A DNA stretch of 50,141 nucleotides from Treponema sp. CETP13 (GTDB lineage: Bacteria; Spirochaetota; Spirochaetia; Treponematales; Treponemataceae), in contig MLPZ01000019.1 of the NCBI GenBank assembly GCA_001885315.1, forward strand, positions 1-50,141. Direction: 5' to 3'. Positions 43,922 to 50,141 of the stretch are shown one piece after another. Position 1 is the stretch's first letter, and each line of letters starts with the position of its first letter. Under the pieces are notes generated by a model. The model was not told where the DNA came from. It searched no databases and saw only the letters and a program-made list of their open reading frames with translations. Both the position numbers and the translations under genes were made by a program.

Positions 43922-44779
43922 TTATTTAATAAATTGTATGTGATTTATGATATATGAATAGAAATCAAGGCATTTTTTTGAACTTTTGGCGTTACTATTA
44001 ATACTCAAAACAAGTTGTCGACGGCAGATAGGACTTCCTACTGGAATGAGGGTAGCTTTATTGCTAGAAAATTTACCCCAACTAAAGGCTGGCCAAAAAC
44101 CAACCCCCATACCCGCTTCAATTAAGCTTCTAACAACTTGAGGACTATCACTTTCAAAAACAATATTAGGAATTATACCCACTGAATTACATAGTTGATC
44201 ACATACTTGTCGTAAAGGCTTTGAACCAGAAAAAGAAATAAAGGGAAAGTTAAAAAGTTCGTCAAGACGCAATGAGGTTCTTTTTGCAAGAACAGAAGTA
44301 ATAGGAACTGCAATGAATATTTCTTCGTCTAAGATAACGTCACTTTCTTGCCTTCCTTCTGCAGAAAGAACTGTCGAAATACTAATATCACAGTCTTTAT
44401 TTGTAGCATCTTGCATAAGAGTAAAAGATGTTTCTGGATGTTCTGTTCTATACTGGATAAGTAATTCAGTCATAAGAGCTGATGCTGCAGAAATATTTAA
44501 TTTTATAGGGATTTCGGCCAAAACAGGTTCTGAAAATTCTTTTGGAATATTTTGTAATGCAGCCATAATTGGTTTTAATAGTTTTTGTAAATGTCGGCCA
44601 TTATCATTTAGTTGAATATTCCGTCCTGTTCGTGTAAATAACGAAACATTAAGTTCGTTTTCTAATCTTTTTATACACTGACTGAGAGCCGGTTGCGCAA
44701 TGTGTAAAATATTTGCTGCTTTTGTCATATGTTCTAGTTGTGCCACCGTTAAAAAATACGTTAGTTGTTGAATTTCCAT
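43922..44779 (-). CDS. LysR-family transcriptional regulator
   Basis: 285 residues. The N-terminal winged helix-turn-helix is typical (LTYFLTVAQLEHMTKAANIL then AQPALSQCIKRLENELNVSLF), followed by a periplasmic-binding-like effector domain (about 90-285). It reads in the same direction as the mdh-hdr-flx operon and is the gene immediately upstream, so it is the prime candidate regulator, sensing perhaps a dicarboxylate. LysR genes are more often divergent from their target; here the divergent gene is the small membrane protein at 44895. AAGG precedes the ATG. Confidence 0.9.
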   Translation of the reverse strand: MEIQQLTYFLTVAQLEHMTKAANILHIAQPALSQCIKRLENELNVSLFTRTGRNIQLNDNGRHLQKLLKPIMAALQNIPKEFSEPVLAEIPIKLNISAASALMTELLIQYRTEHPETSFTLMQDATNKDCDISISTVLSAEGRQESDVILDEEIFIAVPITSVLAKRTSLRLDELFNFPFISFSGSKPLRQVCDQLCNSVGIIPNIVFESDSPQVVRSLIEAGMGVGFWPAFSWGKFSSNKATLIPVGSPICRRQLVLSINSNAKSSKKCLDFYSYIINHIQFIK

Positions 44780-44894
44780 TATTTACCTTCTAATTAATAA
44801 TATAAAAGTTATCAAATATATAAAAATAATATATTATACATTATTGAATTTAAGTGCTAAAGTCCACCCTATAGATATGTTTTAGGAGATATTA

Positions 44895-45224
44895 ATGGCA
44901 AATTTATTTGAAACTTTTATGATTTGCGCTTTTGGATGTTCATGGCCTATTAGTGCTTATAACAGTTGGAAATCAGGTTCTGCAGAAGGGAAAAGCCTTC
45001 TATTTAGTGTTATTATTCTGTTAGGATATTTTTTTGGAATGGCAGGGAAAATCATTGTAGGAAATATAAACTATGTGTTTATTTTTTATATATTGAATGT
45101 TGTTTTTGTTCTTTTAGATTTGGCTTTCACTATTAGAAATAAAGCAAAAGACAAAGCCAGAAGAAATGTGACAATAGTATCGCGCGAGGAAGAATTGATA
45201 TTTGCAGGAGCACACAATGACTGA
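44895..45224 (+). CDS. three-helix membrane protein, SemiSWEET / PQ-loop-like
   Basis: 109 residues with three membrane segments (about 4-22, 34-55 and 60-80) and a basic C-terminal tail. CSWPISAYNSWKSGSAEGKS between the first two segments resembles the PQ-loop region of SemiSWEET-type transporters, which work as dimers of three-helix units and move sugars. The match is by pattern only. TTAGGAG precedes the ATG. It diverges from lysR and overlaps the next gene by eight bases, so the two are coupled. Confidence 0.7.
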   Translation: MANLFETFMICAFGCSWPISAYNSWKSGSAEGKSLLFSVIILLGYFFGMAGKIIVGNINYVFIFYILNVVFVLLDLAFTIRNKAKDKARRNVTIVSREEELIFAGAHND

Positions 45225-45840
45225 AAATGTGCAAAAAAAGATAACTTGGTATCATAATTTAAATAAAATTGCAGTTAAGGGTAATATAGTGTTTGCAGGT
45301 TCTACCTTTGTGCAAAATTTTCCTATTCAGGAATTAGAGCGTAACTTTTGCGTAGAACAAAACGTCTATAATCGAGGAATTTCAGGGTTAACTATTGCTG
45401 ATTTTAAAGAAAGCCTTTCTGCATGCATTTTTGATTTAGAACCTTCAAAAATATTTTTAAATATTGGCGAAGAAGATGTAAATACTGTAACTTTTAACGA
45501 AGTAATGTTTGTTACTGAATATCTGCAAATTATAAAAGAAATAAAAAAAGAGCTCCCACTAGCAAGAATTTATGTTATAGGGCTTCTTCCGACTGTTAAC
45601 GGATATAAAAAAATAAACAAAGCACTGCAGCACTCTGTGTGTGGATGCGGATGTGAATTTATAGATTTTGAAAATGTTTTATTAGATTCTAATAGTTGTC
45701 TTAAAAAATGCTATAAATCTGATTGCTCTGCTATTTCACCTTCAGCTTATGTGGCAATTTTGCGCGATCTAAAAATGTTTTTTAGAAATCGCATGATGGG
45801 GTTTGGTGATGTTTGGAATATGGTAGAAAATTGGAGCTAG
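45217..45840 (+). CDS. SGNH/GDSL-hydrolase-fold protein with degenerate active site
   Basis: 207 residues from the ATG at 45217, six bases after GCAGGAG; the TTG at 45202 is not needed. SGNH landmarks: GNIVFAGSTFVQNF (block I, Ser of GDSL in GST), NRGISGLT (block II), LNIGEEDVN (block III, where GxND would be) and IYVIGLLPTVNGY. The block III Asn is Glu, and the C-terminal DxxH is absent (SDCSAISPSAY). Either it is an inactive relative or it uses other residues. No signal peptide. It overlaps the upstream membrane protein gene by eight bases and the LacI remnant on the opposite strand by four. Confidence 0.75.
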   Translation: MTENVQKKITWYHNLNKIAVKGNIVFAGSTFVQNFPIQELERNFCVEQNVYNRGISGLTIADFKESLSACIFDLEPSKIFLNIGEEDVNTVTFNEVMFVTEYLQIIKEIKKELPLARIYVIGLLPTVNGYKKINKALQHSVCGCGCEFIDFENVLLDSNSCLKKCYKSDCSAISPSAYVAILRDLKMFFRNRMMGFGDVWNMVENWS

Positions 45841-46454
45841 TTTTTTTCCTTTCTTAAATCTCGTACACTTTCTCTAATTTTCATTGAAGTAGGAATATAC
45901 GTTAAACGTGGGTAGAAAATCTCTTGATCTTTATGACTTTGTAATAAATCTAGACAAGTTTGAGCGATGGCAATTAATGGAATTTTAACAGTAGTTAATG
46001 GAGGAGTAAGATATTTCGCATTTGAAATGTTATTAAATCCAACAACGGAAATATCTTTAGGAATTTTGTATCCGTTATTCGAAAGTTGAGATATTACTGC
46101 CGTTGCCATTGTGTCATTTGCACACAGAATAGCTGTAGGTAATTTATCTAGTGAAAGCATTTTAGTGCATAGATTAATTCCTACTGCATAGGATAATTTT
46201 TCACCTATAAAAAAATATTTTTCGTTAAATAGGTTCTTGGTTTTTAGATAGTCAACAAATGTTAGAGCTCTTTTATCAGTTGTATTATCTTGAAATTCCA
46301 TTCCTATTTCTGTAATAACTTGTCCCCCCATAAATGCAATATCTTTATGTCCAAGAGATATTAAATAATCTAGCGCTTGCTTTGTTCCTAGTTGTGTATT
46401 TACCAGTATAGAATCAAATCTTGTAGCATCTTTTTTAGACAGAGTTTTGTTAAC
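45837..46454 (-). pseudogene. LacI-family regulator, 5' half deleted
   Basis: The reverse frame from about 46454 to the stop at 45837 encodes the C-terminal half of a LacI/GalR regulator: FDSILVNTQLG, ALDYLISLGHKDIAFMGG, LPTAILCANDTMA and KDISVVGFNN. These are the effector-binding domain. The DNA-binding helix-turn-helix and the first lobe are absent; upstream of about 46454 the frame meets a stop after a few codons and the DNA is instead the coding strand of a permease. A Met at 46331 could start a 164-residue product, but it would lack DNA binding and has no clear ribosome binding site. Confidence 0.82.
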
Positions 46455-46793
46455 TATCCTACAGATGTGTTAGAAGCTGCTCGAGTAGATGGAGCAAATG
46501 AATTAAAAATATTTTTTAGGATATTTGTTCCTTCTATGAAAGGAACCTATGCTGCAGCAGCTATTTATATATTTATGACGAGTTGGAATAATTATTTATG
46601 GCCTTTAATTGTATTGCAGACAAATGATCAACAAACAACGACATTATTAATATCGTCATTGTCGAGTGCATATAATCCTGATTATGGAGTAATTATGAGT
46701 GGAATTGCTATAGTTACTTTACCAGTTATTGTTATCTTTTTTGCTTTTCAACGACAATTTGTTGAAGGAATGCTTGGTTCTGTAAAACAATAA
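46428..46793 (+). pseudogene. sugar ABC transporter permease (MalG/LacG type), 5' half deleted
   Basis: The frame from about 46428 encodes the C-terminal half of a carbohydrate ABC permease: FFRQSF, the EAA loop VLEAARVDGANELKIFF with which the ATPase docks, FMTSWNNYLWPL, and the ending QFVEGMLGSVKQ. The N-terminal membrane segments are missing. Upstream the same DNA is the antisense of the LacI remnant. The sequence is otherwise free of stops, suggesting the loss is recent. A terminator follows at 46822. Confidence 0.85.
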
Positions 46794-46821
46794 CAATTGT
46801 ATTTACAAGTTCTAATCAAAG

Positions 46822-46858
46822 GACTGCACACTTATTGATGGTATGCAGTCTTTTTTTT
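46822..46858 (+). terminator. intrinsic terminator after the permease remnant
   Basis: GACTGCA (46822-46828) pairs with TGCAGTC (46844-46850), followed by eight T. It is the old end of the ABC operon and now lies between the remnant and the xylose genes. Confidence 0.82.
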
Positions 46859-46883
46859 CTAAGCGAAATAGATTACTTTAATT

Positions 46884-47858
46884 CTATTCAAAAGGGAAAT
46901 GATAATTCCAAGAATCGCGCAAATGATCACATATTTCCATAACTCGTATGATTTCTTTATGTGGCATCGAAGGCGTTTCTATAAGACCTTTAGAGATACA
47001 ATCCAAGCACTCTTGCACTTCATATTCAAATCCTGTTAATTGTGTAGGAATTTTATATTCCTTTATAAGTGTATAATTAGTATCATAGAGCTTAATAGCC
47101 TCGGGGTTGTTTATATTGGTAACTTCCAAATAACCCTTATCTCCGTTTATGACACCTCTTCTATCTAGATTTGCATAAATATTTGTTCGACATGTAGCAA
47201 TCATTCCATTTTCATAGAGTAGGCTAATACATTCTTTACCGTCAACGCCTGTATCTTTATCAAAAATAACCGATGATTCTATTTTATCAATATTTGATTC
47301 AAAAAACATTAGTGTAAAGTTTATTGGATATACACTTAAGTCAAGAAGAGCTCCTCCTGCCAAAGATTTTTCTCGTATTCGTTTATTTTCTTTAATATCA
47401 TATCCAAGATTAGAATCGACTGACTCTACAGTCCCAAGAACCCCACTTGCAATTATGTTTGATATAATTGTACGAGAAGGAAGATAACGAGTCCAAATGG
47501 CTTCTGCCAAAAGAAGTTTTTTGTCTTCTGCCATTTTTAATACTTCTTTTGCCATAGCGCTGTTTGCTGTAAAGGCTTTTTCACATAAAACATTCTTATT
47601 ATGATTTAGTGCATCTTTTATTAGTTGATAGTGATGTGAATGAGGAACCGCAATATATACCAAGTCTATTGCATCGTCACTTAGTAATTCATCATAAGAA
47701 CCAAACGCTTTTTTACTTTTATATATTTTTGCAAAGTTTTCTGCTTTTTCAAGCGATCTAGAAGCTACTCCATATAAAGTAACGTCGTCCATTAAATTAA
47801 TTGTCTCTGCCATTTTTGTTGCTATATTACCACACCCTAGAATTCCAATATTGTTCAT
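46884..47858 (-). CDS. Gfo/Idh/MocA-family sugar dehydrogenase
   Basis: 324 residues. The N-terminal Rossmann domain has GILGCGNIATKMAE; the characteristic EKP motif appears as CEKAFT (about 92-97), followed by LLAEAIWTRYLPS and LAGGALLDLSVYPI. These match the dihydrodiol dehydrogenase / D-xylose dehydrogenase branch. It lies 28 bases downstream of xylA on the same strand, so D-xylose or a related pentose is the likely substrate. The Pro of EKP is Ala here, a variant also seen in that branch. TAGGAG precedes the ATG. Confidence 0.87.
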   Translation of the reverse strand: MNNIGILGCGNIATKMAETINLMDDVTLYGVASRSLEKAENFAKIYKSKKAFGSYDELLSDDAIDLVYIAVPHSHHYQLIKDALNHNKNVLCEKAFTANSAMAKEVLKMAEDKKLLLAEAIWTRYLPSRTIISNIIASGVLGTVESVDSNLGYDIKENKRIREKSLAGGALLDLSVYPINFTLMFFESNIDKIESSVIFDKDTGVDGKECISLLYENGMIATCRTNIYANLDRRGVINGDKGYLEVTNINNPEAIKLYDTNYTLIKEYKIPTQLTGFEYEVQECLDCISKGLIETPSMPHKEIIRVMEICDHLRDSWNYHFPFE

Positions 47859-47886
47859 AAAATAACTCCTAATAGATTAAGTTTTT

Positions 47887-49215
47887 TTACCCAAACAAAT
47901 ACTGATTTACTAGACTTTCAAGATATTCTTGTTTTCCAGATATAAGTTTTGTTTGTGCAGTTTGACCAAGTTTTGCTAATTCAACTAAGTCCATTTTACC
48001 TTGTTCAAATTTTTTACCATTACCAGAGTCAAAACTACTATAGCGATTAGCTACAAATGCGTCTAATTTACCATCTTTAAGAATCTTATCTGCCATTATT
48101 AGTCCAAGAGCGAAAGTATCCATTCCTAAGATATGTGAAATAAATAAATCTTGCATATCTGTTGAATTTCGTCTTCGTTTTGCATCAAAGTTAAGACCAC
48201 CAAGCCCTAAGCCACCATTTCTAAGAATAACAAGCATTGCTCTCGTTGTTTCATATACGTCATAAGGGAACTCATCTGTATCCCAACCGTTTTGATTGTC
48301 GCCTTGATTAGCATCGACACTACCTAGCATTCCTTTGTCGGCACAAACTTGAAGATCATGATCAAAGGTATGTCCTGCAAGTGTTGCATGGTTGGCTTCT
48401 ATGTTGCATTTAAAATCGTTTTCAAGCCCTTGCTCTTTAATGAATGCAATTGCTGTTTCTGCATCATAATCGTACTGATGTTTTGAAGGCTCCATTGGTT
48501 TTGGTTCAATTAAGAAATTTCCTTTAAACCCAATTGATCTTCCATAATCTCTAGCCATTCTAAAAAATTGGCCAATATGATCTTTTTCGCGTTGCATATC
48601 GGTATTAATAAGGTTCATATAACCTTCACGTCCACCCCAAAATACATAGTTTGAAGCTCCTAGTTTTACATTGGCATCCAAACAGGTTTTAACTTTAAAA
48701 CCACATTTTTGAACGACATTAAAATCAGGATTTGAGGCTGCTCCGTTCATATAAGTGTCTTCAGAGAACATATTAGAAGTATTCCATAGTAGTTTTATTC
48801 CTGTCTCTTTTTGTCTTTCTAGGAACATATCTGTAATTTTAATGTAATTTTTGGCATATTCATCCATATTATTACCACTAGGGGCAACATCAGCATCATG
48901 AAAACAATAATAAGGAGTTCCTATCTTAGTAAAAAATTCAAATGCGGCATCAGCTTTTTTTTCTGCTTCGGTCATGGGGTCTTTATCAGCAAAAGGAAAA
49001 GTTATTGTAGCTCCTCCAAAAGGGTCTGTTCCATTTGCACAAAAACTATGCCAATATGCACAAGCAAATTTTAATTGCTCCTCCATTGTTTTACCTGCAA
49101 CTATTTTATCTTTATCATAGAATTTAAATGCTAGAGGATTGTCACTTTTAGGACCCTCGTACTTAATTTTTTTAATATTCTTAAAGTATTCTTTCTCGCC
49201 AAAAAAATAATCCAT
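47887..49215 (-). CDS. xylA: xylose isomerase
   Basis: 442 residues, the size of class II xylose isomerases. Active-site segments are present: YYCFHDADVAPSG with the catalytic His, WGGREGY, IEPKPMEPSKHQYD with the metal-binding Glu, IEANHATLAGHTF and SVDANQGD. It converts D-xylose to D-xylulose in the cytoplasm. AAGGAG precedes the ATG. Two inverted repeats lie in its promoter region. No xylulokinase is in the window. Confidence 0.97.
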   Translation of the reverse strand: MDYFFGEKEYFKNIKKIKYEGPKSDNPLAFKFYDKDKIVAGKTMEEQLKFACAYWHSFCANGTDPFGGATITFPFADKDPMTEAEKKADAAFEFFTKIGTPYYCFHDADVAPSGNNMDEYAKNYIKITDMFLERQKETGIKLLWNTSNMFSEDTYMNGAASNPDFNVVQKCGFKVKTCLDANVKLGASNYVFWGGREGYMNLINTDMQREKDHIGQFFRMARDYGRSIGFKGNFLIEPKPMEPSKHQYDYDAETAIAFIKEQGLENDFKCNIEANHATLAGHTFDHDLQVCADKGMLGSVDANQGDNQNGWDTDEFPYDVYETTRAMLVILRNGGLGLGGLNFDAKRRRNSTDMQDLFISHILGMDTFALGLIMADKILKDGKLDAFVANRYSSFDSGNGKKFEQGKMDLVELAKLGQTAQTKLISGKQEYLESLVNQYLFG

Positions 49216-49238
49216 AAAAAACTCCTTGTTATTAGATT

Positions 49239-49255
49239 AGTACAATAAACGTACT
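49239..49255. promoter_or_regulatory. operator candidate AGTAC-N7-GTACT in the xylA leader
   Basis: Perfect five-base inverted arms lie between the predicted xylA transcription start and its ribosome binding site, where a repressor would block elongation or initiation. Confidence 0.4.
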
Positions 49256-49271
49256 TTAAATATCTATGATT

Positions 49272-49299
49272 ATTATAACATAGGTGAGGTAATATCACC
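49272..49299 (-). promoter_or_regulatory. xylA promoter with upstream inverted repeat
   Basis: A perfect -10 TATAAT lies on the reverse strand at 49277-49272. The -35 region (49300-49295) is poor and is overlapped by an inverted repeat, GGTGA-N7-TCACC (49283-49299), suggesting an activator or repressor site. Confidence 0.4.
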
Positions 49300-49317
49300 A
49301 TGTATTAAATATTTTTC

Positions 49318-49332
49318 TGTGACTTAGGCACA
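49318..49332. promoter_or_regulatory. imperfect third copy of the TGTGAC-N3 dyad
   Basis: TGTGAC-TTA-GGCACA resembles the dyads at 26912 and 27600, with one broken pair. It lies about 70 bases upstream of the predicted transcription start of the dihydroorotate-dehydrogenase-like gene. Confidence 0.3.
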
Positions 49333-49360
49333 CAAAACAATAAATTAACCTTAACTAACA

Positions 49361-49388
49361 TTGACAGGTATGAAAAGGTTGCTATACT
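49361..49388 (+). promoter_or_regulatory. promoter of the PyrD-like gene
   Basis: Perfect TTGACA (49361-49366), a 16-base spacer and TATACT (49383-49388). The leader would be about 64 bases. Confidence 0.6.
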
Positions 49389-49458
49389 GAACACAACAGG
49401 ACAAACAATAAGAATTTGTTTTGTCTTTGTAATAAGAGTTATAAAAGGAGTTTTAGAT

Positions 49459-50141
49459 ATGGCTAATGTAACTACAACATATATGGGATTAAAATTAAAG
49501 AGCCCTGTTATAGCAGGTGCATCTGGATTGACATCAAATGTCAATATGATTAAAAAATTAGAACAAGCAGGAGCCGGGGCTATAGTTTGCAAATCTTTGT
49601 TTGAAGAGGAAATTCAACTACAATCACTTGAACAGAACAAAGAGCTGCATAAATATGATGATATAAACCCAGAAGGGCTAACTATCTATCCTGATATAGA
49701 ACATACAGGACCAGAATATCATTTGTATTGGGTTAAGAAAACTAAAGAAAACAGCAAAATTCCAATTATTGCAAGTTTAAATGCAGTGAATGAAGAAATC
49801 TGGATTGAATATGCCAAGAAACTTGAAGAAACAGGAGTTGATGGGATAGAGCTTAATTTATATAGTTCTCCTGATATTGTTCTAAGTACTTCTTCAAATA
49901 TAGAAGAAGAACAACTTTCTGTAATAAAAAAAATAAGAAAAGCTATAGACTTACCTATAAGTGTAAAACTTAGCCCTTATTACACAAACCTTAGTGGCTT
50001 TATTAAACAAATAGATGCTATTGGCATAGATGGCTTTGTACTTTTTAATCGTTTTTTTCAATCTAATATTGATATTGAAAGTGAAAAATTTACGTTTCCT
50101 TTTAATTTTAGCAATAAAGATGATAATCGTCTTTCACTGAG
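49459..50141 (+). CDS. dihydroorotate-dehydrogenase-like protein (5' part, runs off right edge)
   Basis: 227 complete codons are visible. The start at 49459 follows AAAGGAG by eight bases. The protein begins MANVTTTYMGLKLKSPVIAGASGLT, with the FMN-barrel features of the PyrD family: IVCKSLFEEE, PIIASLNAVN, GIELNLYSSPD and SVKLSPYYTN. Classical PyrD has NxSCPN and a catalytic Ser or Cys; here the segment reads NLYSSPD, so this is the DHOD-like side branch often annotated in anaerobes, not certainly a pyrimidine enzyme. It diverges from xylA. Confidence 0.83.
   Translation, partial: MANVTTTYMGLKLKSPVIAGASGLTSNVNMIKKLEQAGAGAIVCKSLFEEEIQLQSLEQNKELHKYDDINPEGLTIYPDIEHTGPEYHLYWVKKTKENSKIPIIASLNAVNEEIWIEYAKKLEETGVDGIELNLYSSPDIVLSTSSNIEEEQLSVIKKIRKAIDLPISVKLSPYYTNLSGFIKQIDAIGIDGFVLFNRFFQSNIDIESEKFTFPFNFSNKDDNRLSL

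Noticed and set aside
46392-46793. An apparent 133-residue gene starting at a TTG
   Set aside because: The first dozen codons are antisense to the LacI remnant and match no permease; the rest is only the second half of a permease. Treated as a pseudogene.

Overview
The window is AT-rich bacterial chromosome that most resembles a host-associated, anaerobic spirochaete of the Treponema group. Pointers are a yajC-secD-secF cluster followed by a second, divergent FliG, a cytosolic M16C (PreP-like) peptidase, a DUF4954 protein, a periplasmic M16-like pseudo-peptidase, and a large oxygen-sensitive iron-sulfur operon without any quinone-linked partner. The genus is inferred from gene content; there is no rRNA or marker gene here to confirm it. 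No tRNA, rRNA, CRISPR array, insertion sequence or phage gene was seen.

Layout. 1-111: 5' end of a lipoprotein gene leaving the left edge, with a tandem LacI-like operator. 333-3740: yajC-secD-secF. 3830-9395: fliG paralogue, PreP-like peptidase, a small unknown protein and a tocopherol-cyclase-like barrel protein. 9451-14701: GH31 glycosidase, its divergent AraC regulator, DUF4954. 14846-25563: periplasmic M16-like protein, AEC transporter, U32 peptidase, then metF, a free-standing MetH activation domain and metH. 25573-30719: diguanylate cyclase; a small redox group (membrane-tethered AhpD-like protein, 47-residue CxxC membrane peptide missed by length cut-offs, NapH-like Fe-S membrane protein); second AEC transporter; DUF89 protein. 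30873-43719: a 13-gene minus-strand operon. 43922-45840: LysR regulator and two small genes. 45837-46793: a deletion scar joining half a LacI regulator to half a sugar ABC permease. 46884-49215: xylose genes. 49459-end: start of a dihydroorotate-dehydrogenase-like gene.

The centrepiece is the operon at 43719-30873, in transcription order: malate dehydrogenase (LDH-like fold with the malate-type Arg), class II fumarase, hdrB, hdrC, hdrA, flxD, flxC, flxB, flxA, a fumarate-reductase-like iron-sulfur subunit and flavoprotein, an AspT/YidE-type dicarboxylate exchanger and a small [2Fe-2S] thioredoxin-like ferredoxin. Genes are mostly overlapping or within 20 bases of each other, a TTTACA-17-TATAAT promoter precedes the first gene and a strong terminator follows the last. 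My reading is a complete oxaloacetate to malate to fumarate to succinate branch whose last step is soluble and wired to a NADH-oxidising Flx-Hdr complex. This would let fumarate act as high-potential acceptor in flavin-based electron bifurcation, with reduced ferredoxin as the second product. That coupling is inferred from gene order and motifs, not shown.

A second theme is that five genes (3830, 4962, 14846, 17722 and, on the minus strand, 29701) lack a Shine-Dalgarno sequence but have a -10 box ending 6 or 7 bases before the ATG, which predicts leaderless mRNAs. Other genes carry clear AGGAG-type sites. Several start codons were moved downstream to the ATG that follows a ribosome binding site (23008, 26853, 26986, 43719, 45217).
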